Source of the DNA: Anthonomus grandis grandis
Taxonomy: Eukaryota; Arthropoda; Insecta; Coleoptera; Curculionidae
Assembly: GCF_022605725.1 (NCBI RefSeq)
Contig: NC_065564.1
Coordinates: forward strand, 8,410,698 to 8,474,697
Direction of reading: 5' to 3'
Length of the DNA: 64,000 nucleotides
Part shown: in pieces, positions 47,090 to 59,935 of the stretch
Position numbering within the stretch: the first letter of the stretch is position 1
Layout: each line of letters starts with the position of its first letter
Notes under the pieces: generated by a model
Seen by the model: the letters and a program-made list of their open reading frames with translations, nothing else
Database searches by the model: none
Told to the model about the DNA's origin: nothing
Position numbers and translations under genes: made by a program

Positions 47090-50000
47090 ATAGAACGAAT
47101 CCTACTTAGACAAATAGAATTGGAGAGATAGAGATGGAAAAAAATCGGAAAACAGTGTTTTTTTTTCTATCTCGCTCCAACAATTTGTTGCTAAAAGTTT
47201 CAATTTCTTGGCTAAAAAAAAATATTTTATTATAAATATGAAGGGGTCTGACAGAGATAAACTTATGGAAGAATTCATGTGACAGAAAGAGAGGGATATT
47301 TTTATATATATTGATATTTTTATTTTTTTTTAGAGAAACGTAAAAGTCAGTAACGGAAAAACCTGATGATGGCATCGGGAAAACGAAACGTCGGTTCTTT
47401 TTAAATAAAAAATTTTTAAAAAAAAATTTGAAATTAATTTGTTTTTTATGTTTTTTTTTAAATGACAGAGAAAAACTTATGGGGAAAATCATGTGTCCGA
47501 CAGAGAGCGATATACTCAGTTTATATAGAAATTTAAATGTCTTTAAGAAAGACCTGGTTCAAATTGATTGGTTTTTTACTAATTTTTTTAACTGACAGAG
47601 ACAAACTTATTGGGGAAATCGTGTGTTAGATAGAGATGGGTATACCAATATTTTATTGCCTTTTTGTAGAATTGTAAATGTCATATTAAAAAAAACCTGA
47701 TGATGAATCTGGAAAACGAAACGTCGGATCTTTCAAAATAAATAAACAAATAAAAAAAAACATTTAAATGTCATATTAAAAAAAAACCTGATGATGAATC
47801 TGGAAAACGAAACGTCGGATATTTTTAAATAAATAAATAAATTAAAAAAAAAACATTTAAATGTCATATTAAAAGAAAACCTGATGATGAAACTGGAAAA
47901 CGAAACGTCCGATTTTTTTTAAATAAATAAATAAATAAAAAAAAATGTGGATATTAATTTGTTCTTTACATTTTTTTTAACTGACAAAGACAGACTTATG
48001 AGGAAAATCATGCGTCAGACAGAGAAGGGTATACCGATATTTTAATTATTTTTTATAGAAACGTAAAAGTCATTATCGAAAAAACCTGATGATTGCATCT
48101 GGAAAACAAAGCGTCGGTTCTTTTTAAATAAAAAAATTAAAAAAAAAAAATTGAAATTAATTTGTTTTTTATGTTTTTTTTTTAACGACAGAGAAAAACT
48201 TATGGGGAAAATCATGTGTCCGACAGAGAGCGATATACTCAGTTAATATATAGAAATTTAAATGTCTTTAAAAAAAGACATGTTTCAAATTGATCGGTTT
48301 CTTACTAATTTTTTTAACTGACAGAGACAAACTTATGGGGGAAATCGTGTGTTAGATAGAGATGGGTATACCGATAGTTTATTGACTTTTTATAGAAATG
48401 TAAATGTCATATTAAAAAAAAACCTGATGATGGAATCTGGAAAACGAAACGTCGGATATTTTTAAATAAATAAATAAATTTAAAAAAAAAAACATTTAAA
48501 TGTCATATTAAAAGAAAACCTGATGATGAAACTGGAAAACGAAACGTCCGATTTTTTTTAAATAAATAAATAAATAAAAAAAAATGTTGATATTAATTTG
48601 TTCTTTACATTTTTTTTAACTGACAAAGACAGACTTATGAGGAAAATCATGCGTCAGATAGAGATGGGTATACCGATATTTTATTCGCTTTTTATAGAAA
48701 TTTAAATGTCACATTAAAAAAAGACCTGATGATGGAATCTAGAAGACAAAACGTCGGATCTTTTTAAATAAAAATTTTAAATTTTTTTTTTTAAATTAAT
48801 TTGTTTTTAACTGACAGAGAAAAACTTATGGGGAAAATCACGTGTCCGACAGAGAGTGATATACTCAGTTTGTATAGAAATTTAGATGTCTTTAAAAAAA
48901 GACCTGTTTCAAATTGATCGGTTTTTTACTATTTTTTTTTTTAACTGACAGAGACAAACTTATGGGGAAAATCGTGTGTTAGATAGAGATGGGTAAACCG
49001 ATATTTTATTGACTTTTTATAGAAATGTAAATATCATATTAAAAAAAACCTGGCGATGAATGTGGAAAACGAAACGCCAGATCTTTTTAAATAAATAAAT
49101 AAATTAAGAAAAAACATTTAAATGTCATATTAAAAAAAACCTGATGATGAATTTGGAAAACGAAACGTCGGATCTTTTTAAACAAATCAATAAATAAAAA
49201 AAACATTTTGATTTTAATTGTTTTTTAAATTTTTTTTAACTGACAAAGACAACTTATGAGGAAAATCATGCGTCAGACAGAGACGGGGTATACCGATATT
49301 TTATTTGCTTTTGATAGAAATTTAAATGTCATATTAAATAATAAAAAACCTGATGATAGAATCTGGAAAACAAAACGTCGAATCTTTTTAAATAAAAAAA
49401 TTTGAAAAAAATTTTTGAAATTAATTTGTTTTTTATGTTTTTTTTTTAACTGACAGAAAAAGACTTATGGGGAAAATCATGTGTCCGACAAAGAGCGATA
49501 TATTCAGTTTATATAGAAATTTAATAAATTTTGTTTTAACTGACAGAGAAAAACTGATGACACATCTCGTGAGAGTCGACAGAGAGCGATATACTCAGTT
49601 AATATATAGAAATTTAAATGTCTTTAAAAAAAGACCTGTTTCAAATTGATCGGTTTTTACTAATTTTTTTAACTGACAGAGACAAACTTATGGGGGAAAA
49701 TCGGTGTGTTAGATAGAGATGGGTATACCGATATTTTATTGACTTTTTATAGAAATGTAAATGTCATATTAAAAAAAAAAACCTGATGATGGAATCTGGA
49801 AAAGGAAACGTCGGATCTTTTTAAATAAATAAATAAATTTAAAAAATAATTTAAGTGTCATATTAAAAATAACCTGATGATGAATCTGGAAAACGAAACG
49901 TCGGATGTTTTAAATAAATAAATAAATTTAAAAAAAAACATTTAAATGTCATATTAAAAGAAAACCTGATGATGAAACTGGAAAACGAAATGTCCGATTT

Positions 50001-51960
50001 TTTTTAAATAAATCAATAAATAAAAAAACATTTTGATATTAATTTGTTCTTTATATTTTTTTTAACTGACAAAGACAAACTTATGAGGAAAATCATGCGT
50101 CAGACAGAGATGGGTATACGATATTTACACATCTCGTGAGAGTAATTTAAATGTCATATTAAATAATAAAAAACCTGGTGATGGAATCTGGAAAACGAAA
50201 CGTCGGATCTTTTTAAATAAATCAATAAATAAAAAAAAATTTTGATCTTAATTTGTTTTTTACATTTTTTTTTAACTGACAGAGACAAACTTATGAGGAA
50301 AATCAGGCGTCAAACAGAGATGGGTATACCGATATTTTAATTTCTTTTTATAGAAATTTAAATGTCACATTAAATAATAAAAAACCTGATGATGAATCTG
50401 GAAAACGAAACGTCCGATTTTTTTAAAATAAATCAATAAATAAAAAAACATTTTGATATTAATTTGTTTTTTACATTTTTTTTAACTGACAAAGACAGAC
50501 TTATGAGGAAAATCATGCGTCAGACAGAGATGGGTATACCGATATTTTAATTTCTTTTTATAGAAATTTAAATGTCATATTAAAAAAAGACCTGATGATG
50601 GAATCTAGAAGACAAAACATCGGATCTTTTTAAATAAGTTAATAAATTTAAAAAAAAAATCATTAAAATTAATATGTTTTTTAATATTTTTATTAACTGA
50701 CAGAGAAAAATTTATGAGGAAATTATGCGTTAAACAGAGATGGGTATACCGATTTTTATAAATATTTACATGTCATAATAAAAAAAACTGATGATGAATC
50801 TGGAAAACGAAACGTCGGACCTTTTTATGTAAATAAAACGACTGTTTCAAATTAATTTGTCTTTTACTATTTTTTTTTAACTGACAAAGACAAACTTCTG
50901 GGTAAATTCATGCATGAGACAGAGATGGGTATACTGTTATTTTCTGCAAAATATCTCGTTTTGGTCCTCCATATTTGTTTCTATTTCGCTTTAATACCCT
51001 GTTGCCGATAGTTTTAATTTCTTAAATTAAAAAAAAAAATTATATACATACCCATTATGACACATACAATTGACAGAGATAAACTTATGAGGAAATTCAT
51101 GTGTTAGACAAATATGGAAATATTTTTAATTTAACTGTGTTTTTTTTTTTAATTTTTTCGTAAATTTGACAGAAATTTAAATAAAAATTCCAGTGGCGTA
51201 TTTTAAAAAAATCAGATTGAAGATGGATCCTGGCAAACGAAACGTGGGATTTAAATTTGAGAGCGCCATCTTATAGCGAGTAAAAATTGCAATTAATTTA
51301 AAACCCTACTATACGTTGTTTTTTTAGCTTAAAATTAAATTTGAACATGAGAGTGACGGAGATGGAAAAATTAATATGCTCGAGAGAAATGGGTATACTA
51401 TTATTTTTTAATTGTATTTTTTAAGAAACTTAGCGCAATAAACGCTCCAGGTTCGTATTAAAAAATTTAAATTGATGACGGATTTTTTCAAGTATGACCT
51501 AAAAACTATACAAAATTAATTATATTTTATTTAATTTTGAACAATTTTTATTAATGAAATAAATATATTCATTAGTATTGTTTTTGAATCGTTTTGTTAC
51601 TATTTTTTTAACTGACAAAGACAAACTTATGGAGGCAATCGTGTGTCAGACAGAGATAGGTATGCCAATATTTGAATTGTTTTTTTTTTTAATAAAACGA
51701 CGATTGGACAACGAAACGTCGATTTTTTTTTCAAATAAATTAATTTAAAAAAATATTATACAAGTCTAATTTTTTTAACTGACAGAGACAAACTTATGGG
51801 GGAAATCATGTGTCAGACAGACAGAGATAAACCTATAGGAGCAATCATATATTAGACGGAGATAATAATTAAACTTAATTAAAATAAATGATATAGGGAC
51901 GTATTTTAAACAATAAAGCTGATGATGGGTACTGAAAAACGAAACGTCGCCAGAAAAAAG
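47090..51960 (+). repeat. CGAAACGTCGG repeat family, forward-orientation block
   Basis: About 20 copies of a composite unit: AACTGACAGAGACAAACTTA, then ATGGGGAAAATCATGTGTC, AGAGATGGGTATACCGATAT, AAATTTAAATGTCATATTAA, CCTGATGATG, and GGAAAACGAAACGTCGGAT followed by (AAAT)n. CCTGATGA cores occur near 47361, 47696, 47789, 47880, 48085, 48422, 48518, 48725, 49140, 49349, 49783, 49873, 49965, 50386, 50590, 50790 and 51909. Spacing alternates between about 90 bp and about 200-430 bp. Confidence 0.9.
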
Positions 51961-54929
51961 ACGTTAATTATTTCTCGTTTCATCCTAATTTTATTAAGTA
52001 AACTATAGAAAAAATATATAAAATAAAAGTTAAAATTTAAAACCTCGAATAGTCGAAATATTAAAAAAAAATAGAATACACAAAAAAAAATCCATAGGGA
52101 ATTTTTTCAATTTTTTAGGGTAAATTACTAACTGATTGCTTTTCTCTTCTATTTTTTCTTTTTTGCTTTATGTTATTTTAATTTTATATAACCCTAAAAA
52201 AAAGTTAAATATTATTATTTTTAAATATGGAAATATTAGATTTTTTAGGCTAACATGGAAATTTAAGGAAAAATTACAATAAGTTGATCAAAAAAATAAA
52301 ATTTCAACATTTTTCAATGGGGAGTTATTAGAATTTGTGATGGTAAGGTCAACCCTCTTAATTTACATGAGGAATTTATTAATTGTTTAGGGTAACTTGC
52401 CCTGGAAATCTGAGGGAAATTATGAAAAGAATTGATTAAGAAATTAAGCTCCTATAGCCCAAGCAACACACGATAGTTGAATAAACGTTTATTTTTGGTT
52501 TACACCAGATGTAGATTTTTGATGCAACGTCACCTATAAATATGGGATAAAATGTCCGCGTGATATACGTTGAGGAATTTATGTTTTAGTCACGTTTAAC
52601 AAGAAGGTTTATTACATGTTAATATTATACAATTATAAACGTTTAAGCATGGTATATTGTATACTATTTAAAGACGTTTATAAAATGCATTTAATGCAAT
52701 GAGATTTTTGTTTAAATAACTTTACTACCAATGTAGATATTTTTTTTTAAATTTGCAGATGTGTTTTATGCATCAGGGGAGATTTTTTGACGTACAACGA
52801 AAAAAATTAATTCTTACCAATGGCGTCCATAAGCGATTTATCGTAAATATTATTTAATAAAATAAGAGTACACCACTGCATTTTTCTAAAATATTTTTTA
52901 TTTTTTAAATCCCTTTAATTATTTGTATATCTTATTTAGTATAATTATTGTTTCATACATGTAAATGCATTTCCTGTTTTCTTCTAGACTTATTTGTTTA
53001 TGATATTCCATTATTACACTATTAGATATATACCTGTATGAAAAGTATATATCGTATTTTACACAGTACCATATATGTGATATCGGGGTCATTTTATCAC
53101 ATATTTGAGGTGTAGTGTTCGAGTGTAAAACAAAATTTTCTTCCATGTGTAAACAGAATCGTATATGATATACGTACATTCTACAGTGTAATAAATTTAA
53201 CTTGACCATATACGGTTTTTTCACCTGTTACTCGAAAACCTTAAGGCTACGTGTAATTTTCTTAAAAAGCATTTTTTTATCAGGCAATTATTTTCTGCAA
53301 AAAAACCGTTTTTTATTAACCCTACCCTTCACCCCCCACCCACCCCACACAACTTATCAGTAAGAAATTGTTTTCAAAAATCATTATTTTTCATAATAAT
53401 ACGCATGACACATCTCGTGAGAGTAATGCCCGATTTAAATGTTGTTGCTTCACATATAAAAATATACATATTTCTGTCAGAGTGTTTTTTAAAGCAAAAA
53501 AAAAACAAACAAGAGTTACTATTAGATTGGATATTATAGACGAAAAACAATGATTTTTCAAATGAATTCCTTATTGGGCAAATGTTTGGGGTGGGCGGGG
53601 GGGTAAGGATTGTGATAATAAAAAACAATGTTTTTGCAGAAAATATATACTCAATATTCAATTTAATAACACTGTTTATTTAAATTCGATATAATTTTAT
53701 ATTTAAATATTTAGTACAAAAACAGTGTTATTAGATTGGGTAATATGGACGAAAAACAGTGAAACAAGAATTTCATCAAATATTTGAGGTGTACTAATCG
53801 AGTTAATAAAAACTAGATATGTAAATCCCGTGTCAATTTTTTTAAATGCCGAAATTTTCTCCCTTTTGTCAACAGAATCGTATATGATATACGTATATTC
53901 TACAGCTTAATCAATATTTATTTAATTTTTTACACCCTGTATATTTAACTTATTTTGGGACATCCCTGAATAAGTAAATTGAATATATTTTTTTTTATTT
54001 AGTGATATATTATTTTAGAAAAACGGTAAATGTAATAATTGGTAAAAATGGGTTTACCATTAAAATATTGAGAATAAACTAGATGGGAAAGAGTACCATG
54101 TCCAAGGGGTCATCTTTAACTAAAAAAATAGATTTTAGAATTTCTCATTAAAAACTGGATTTTTTTTACTGGAAACAGGCAATTTTAAAAAAAATGTATG
54201 ATTTTTGACTGATTTAAGATGTTCACAATAACTCAGAAAAAAAACACATTACAAACACATAAGTTCCTTTGATGTGCCGACATTCGCGTATTCATCCAAG
54301 AACGTCACCAGAGCTAGATTCCTCACTATAGAAGCCTGCCATATAGATTTTTTATTCTATAATAAGAAATACTTGCTCTTGAGTTTTCCTAGAAGATTCT
54401 AGAATCAGTGAATGAACTATATTGATTGACGACCATGAATCATCATAATAACAAATCATTAATATGTGATTCATAAAAAAATCACTCAATAAATCTTGTC
54501 CAACATGGCCGACTTACAAAGAGGAAGGGGGAACAGCCTGAGGGAGTTTTGGTTAATTTCCCATAACGTTAACGTTAAAAACTGAGTGGGAATCCGGGTG
54601 CACTTACGTGGAATTTAATAATAAAATGGACATTTTCGCATCAGGCGAGAAAATCGATTCTAACACGAACTATAAAGAACGTAATTTCAGTTAGTCGATA
54701 ACTGTTCAGTTATTTGAATGAGAACGTTAAAAAAATAACTGGTCAGCTCAGCGTTCTCATATTATTATATCGATTTTCTTTTACATAAGGCATTCTGCAC
54801 GGAGTAACGACCTGTGGTGGGATCATATCTAACTAAAAAAAATAGATTTTTGAATTTCTCATTAAAAACTGTTTTTTTTTTACTGAAAACAGGCAATTTT
54901 TCAAGAAAAATGGGTGATTTTTGACTGAT
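51961..54929. other. AT-rich non-coding stretch with a few repeated motifs
   Basis: No gene. Two diverged copies of a ~100-150-bp segment share ATATTTGAGGTGTA and CAGAATCGTATATGATATAC (about 53099-53187 and 53776-53906). Other features are ATAAACGTTTA palindromes near 52481 and 52634, a C-rich run near 53324-53350 and a 9-bp inverted repeat ATGAGAACG / CGTTCTCAT near 54718/54752. The stretch is otherwise unremarkable. Confidence 0.5.
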
Positions 54930-57900
54930 TTCTTTTAAGATGGACACATTTTTCCTACATGATGTACAAAAAAGAAAATCCAAATTTTTTCTTAAATTTC
55001 CAATGCTAGTTATAAAAGGGTTGATGTTAAAAAATCTAATGTTACCCATATTTAAAAAAAATATATTTAACCTAAATTTGAATCGATTTTTTTTCCTAAT
55101 TTTGCATGAATTTCTATGGCAAGTCACCCTAAAAAAATTTAATAAATCCGTATTGCAAAATTAATTTTTCAATCATTATATTACCCTTTAAATTCTTGAT
55201 GTTCATTAAGAGGGTTGACATTACCCTATATTATAATCCCCCAAGGAAGAATAATAAACTTCTTGCAATTTTTCCTTAAATTTCCATGTCGAGTTAGAGG
55301 GGTTGAGGTAACGTAAAAAAAAACAAATATTGAGAAACAGCCAAAAATTTTCAGCTTTTAACGGGAAATTTTGAAATGTATTTTTTTTTAGTTAAAGCCA
55401 AATAAAAATAGCCGAAAAATTGCATGCTTTTTAGTAAAAAAATCGACCATCGAAGAAAAACAACCAAGAATTTCGAGATTTCAAATGGAAAAGCTAAAAT
55501 GAATTTTTTTGCGTAAAAATAATTAAAAAGTGCTAAAAAAATGCCAAAAATTTACAAAGTTAAAATAGCCCGTTTTCAGTGAAAAAATCGTCTGATTCTT
55601 TTTTAATTAAACCCAACTTTTTCAGAAAAAAGAGTCAAAAAATGAAAGTTTTTAACGGGACTTTTAAATTGTTTTTTTAGTAAAAGTAAATCAAAACGAA
55701 CCAAAAATGCCTGATTTTAACAAAAAAAATAGTGATTTAAAGGGTTAACAACAGTCAAAAATCGTCTATTTTCGGAAAAAAAAATCATGTTTTTACACCC
55801 AAAAATTTCCAGTTTTAACAAAAAATTTATGTATTTTTTAATTGCAGGCAAATAAAAAAGATCCAAAAATGCCTACTTTTAATAGGGTTAAAATAGCCTG
55901 TTTTCAGTTAAAAAATCGACTTTTAAAAAAAATTAAAGATGATTTCTTGAATTATAACGGCCAAAAAATGCCCAGTTTTTAACGGAAAATGTCTAAACTT
56001 GACAAAAAAATTATTGTTTTTTAAATTAAAGTTTAACAATTGATTGAATTTAAAGTTAAAAAAATCGATTTTTGTCTTTAAATTAAAGCCAATTTCTTAA
56101 AGGATAACAGCCAAAAAAAATTTCCTGTTTTTAACGGAAATTTTAAAAATGTATTTTTGTTTAAATAAACTTAATTAGAACTAGCCAAAAATGCCTGATT
56201 TTAACAAAAAATACTGTTTTTAGACGGTTAAAATTGCTTGAAAAATAGTCAAAAATTGGGTATTTTCAATAAAAAAAAATCATGTTTTTACACCCAAAAA
56301 TTTTCGGTTTTAACGGGAAATTGATGTATTTTTTTTAATTGAAAGCAAATAAAAAAGAGGCAAAAATGGCTACTTTTAATAAAAATATTATTTTTTATAG
56401 CCTTAAAATAGCCTGTTTTTAGTTAAAAAATCGACTTTTAAAAAAATTAAAGACGATTTCTTAAAGTATTACGGCCAAAGAATTTCCAGTTTTTAACAGA
56501 AAATGCCTAAATTTACCAACAAATTATTGTTTTTTAAATTAAAGTTAAAAAATGGATTTTTGTCTTTAAATTAAAGCAAATTTCTTAAGGAAAAACGGCC
56601 AAAAATTTCCTGTTTTAACGGGAATTTTAAAAATGTTTTTCTGTTTAAATAAAGAATTTCTCACTAAAAACCAGATTTTTTTACTGATAACAGGCAAGAA
56701 AAATGGGTGATTTTTGACTGATTTCTTTTAAGATAGTCAAATTAACTCAAAAAAAAAATTTATTTAGAATTTGTGAAAGGAAATTTAATTTTTTAATAAT
56801 CTGCGGAAGAAAAAATAAATTTTTCTTGAATTTTCGTTAAATGTTAAGAGGGTTCCTATAATTTAGCTTCATTTCTCCTACATGATGTACACAAAAGAAA
56901 ACCCTAATTTTTTCTTAAATTTCCAATGCTAGTTAAAAGGGTTGATGTTAAAAAATCTAATGTTACCCATATTTAAAAAAAAATATATTTAATCTAAATT
57001 TGAATCGATTTTTTAAAAAAAAATTAATAAATCCGTATTGCAAAATTAATTTTTCAATCATTATATTACCCTTTAAATTCGAATAATTTTTGATGTTCAT
57101 TAAGAGGGTTGACATTACCCTATATTATAATCCCCCAAGGAAGAATAATAAACTTCTTGCAATTTTTCCTTAAATTTCCATGTCGAGTTAGAGGGATTGC
57201 GGTAACGTACAAAACAAGAACAAAAACAGTAACAAATATTGAAAAACTTTAACTGCCAAAAATGTACAGTTTTTAACGGGAAATTTTGAAATGTATTTTT
57301 TTTTAGTTAAAGCCAATTAAAAATAGCCGAAAAATTGCATGCTTTTTAGTAAAAAAATCGACCATCGAAGAAAAACAACCAAGAATTTCGAGATTTCAAA
57401 TGGAAAAGCTAAAATGAATTTTTTTGCGTAAAAATAATTAAAAAGTGCTAAAAAAATGCCAAAAATTTACAAAGTTAAAATAGCCCGTTTTCAGTGAAAA
57501 AATCGTCTGATTCTTTTTTAATTAAACCCAACTTTTTCAGAAAAAAGAGTCAAAAAATGAAAGTTTTTAACGGGACTTTTAAATTGTTTTTTTAGTAAAA
57601 GTAAATCAAAACGAACCAAAAATGCCTGATTTTAACAAAAAAAATAGTGATTTAAAGGGTTAACAACAGTCAAAAATCGCCTATTTTCAGTAAAAAAAAT
57701 CATGTTTTTACACCCAAAAATTTCCAGTTTTAACAAAAAATTTATGTATTTTTTAATTGCAGGCAAATAAAAAAGATCCAAAAATGCCTACTTTTAATAG
57801 GGTTAAAATAGCCTGTTTTCAGTTAAAAAATCGACTTTTAAAAAAAATTAAAGATGATTTCTTGAATTATAACGGCCAAAAAATGCCCAGTTTTTAACGG

Positions 57901-59557
57901 AAAATGTCTAAATTTAACAAAAAAAATATTGTTTTTTAAATGAAAGTTAATCAATCGATTCAATTTAAAGTTAAAAAATCGATTTTTGTCTTTAAATTAA
58001 AGCCAATTTCTTAAAGGATAACGGCCAAAAAAAATTTCCTGTTTTTAACGGAAATTTTAAAAATGTATTTTTGTTTAAATAAACTTAATTAGAACTAGCC
58101 AAAAATGCCTGATTTGAACAAAAAATACTGTTTTTAAAGGGTTAAAATGGCTTGTAAAATAGTCAAAAATTGGGTATTTTCAGTTAAAAAAAATCATGTT
58201 TTTACACCCACAAATTTTCAGTTTTAACGGGAAATTGATGTATTTTTTTTAATTGAAGGCAATTAAAAAGAGCCAAAAATGCCTACTTTTAATAAAAAAT
58301 TATTTTTTATAGTGTTAAAATAGCACGTTTTCAGTTAAAAAATCGACTTTTAAAAAAATTAAAGACGATTTCTTAAAGTATTACGGCCAAAGAATTTCCA
58401 GTTTTTAACAGAAAATGCCTAAATTTACCAACAAATTATTGTTTTTTAAATTAAAGTTAAAAAATGGATTTTTGTCTTTAAATTAAAGCAAATTTCTTAA
58501 GGAAAAACGGCCAAAAATTTCCTGTTTTAACGGGAATTTTAAAAATGTTTTTCTGTTTAAATAAAGAATTTCTCACTAAAAACCGGATTTTTTTACTGAT
58601 AACAGGCAAGAAAAATGGGTGATTTTTGACTGATTTCTTTTAAGATAGTCAAATTAACTCAAAAAAAAAATTTATTTAGAATTTGTGAAAGGAAATTTAA
58701 TTTTTTAATAATCTGCGGAAGAAAAAATAAATTTTTCTTGAATTTTCGTTAAATGTTAAGAGGGTTCCTATAATTTAGCTTCATTTCTCTTACATGATGT
58801 ACACAAAAGAAAACCCAAATTTGTCGTAATTTTTTCTTAAATTTCCAATGCTTGTTAAAAGGGTTGATGTTAAAAAATCTAATGTTACCCATATTTAAAA
58901 AAAAAATATATTTAATCTAAATTTTAATCGATTTTTTTAAAAAAATTTAATAAATCCGTATTGCAAAAATAATTTTTCAATCATTATATTACCCTTTAAA
59001 TTCGAATAATTCTTGATGTTCATTAAGAGGGTTGACATTACCCTATATTATAATCCCCCAAGGAAGAATAATAAACTTCTTGCAATTTTTCCTTAAATTT
59101 CCATGTCGAGTAATGAGAGAGGGATTGAGGTAACGTAAAAAAAAACAAATATTGAGAAACAGCCAATTAAAAATAGCCGAAAAATTGCATGCTTTTTAGT
59201 AAAAAAATCGACCATCGAAGAAAAACAACCAAGAATTTCGAGATTTCAAATGGAAAAGCTAAAATGAATTTTTTTGGGTAAAAAGAATTAAAAAGTACCA
59301 AATATGCCAAAAATTTACAGAGTTAAAATAGCCCGTTTTCAGTGAAAAAATCGACGGTTTTTTTTTAATTAAACCCAACTTTTTAAGATAAAAGAGTCAA
59401 AAAATTACAGTTTTTAACGGGACTTGTAAATTGTTTTTTTAGTAAAAGTAAATCAAAACGAACTAAAAATGCCTGATTTTAACAAAAAATACTGTTTTTA
59501 AAGGGTTAAAATTGCTTGGAAAATAGTCAAAAATTGGGTATTTTCAATTAAAAAAAT
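54930..59557. repeat. Tandem ~1.9-kb AT-rich repeat, about 2.4 copies
   Basis: TACATGATGTACA recurs at about 54955, 56880 and 58793, a period of roughly 1,915-1,925 bp. Long stretches are almost identical (55380-56100 versus 57290-58010). Inside each unit are shorter related blocks with TTTTTAACGGAAATTTT and CAAAAATGCCTGATTTTAAC, so the unit itself grew from a smaller repeat. The third copy is interrupted by the transposon at 59558-62218 and resumes at 62219. Open frames are incidental. Confidence 0.92.
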
Positions 59558-59588
59558 GAGGAGCAACTTTTCAAAACGCATTTTGTCC
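59558..59588 (+). repeat. Left terminal inverted repeat
   Basis: Starts GAGGAGCAACTTTTCAAA and ends GCATTTTGTCC. It pairs with 62188-62218 with three mismatches. Confidence 0.92.
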
Positions 59589-59935
59589 AAATTGGACAAA
59601 ATTGAGCTTGAAGCGGATTTGCAAATTTATTATTGTGTTCTACAATCTTGTAAAAATGAAACGTTTCAAACGGCATTATGTCACTGTGTAATCGACGTGC
59701 AAAGTATAGGGTTCACATCAAAATGCATTTTGTCCACAGATGTAGTCCAATCAAGACGCATTATGTTATTTCGCCACTAGAAGGCTGATATATAAAGCTA
59801 GTGTTGTGTTAGTTTTGTTTGTTATAACCTGCAATTCAGTAAGTTTCCGCAGTGGAACAGGTGTATATTGTCCAGTTACATTCTTTAAATAAAATATTTA
59901 GCAACTAGAAAGTGTAGGTGCTGAAGTGCGCTATA

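Noticed and set aside
53374..53661. 95-codon minus-strand hydrophobic open frame
   Set aside because: Low-complexity Phe/Ile-rich translation of AT-rich DNA. No signal peptide pattern, splice sites or homology are visible.
54765..55127. Phe/Lys/Asn-rich open frames within the 1.9-kb tandem repeat
   Set aside because: Composition mirrors AT-rich DNA and the frames are not preserved between the near-identical repeat copies.
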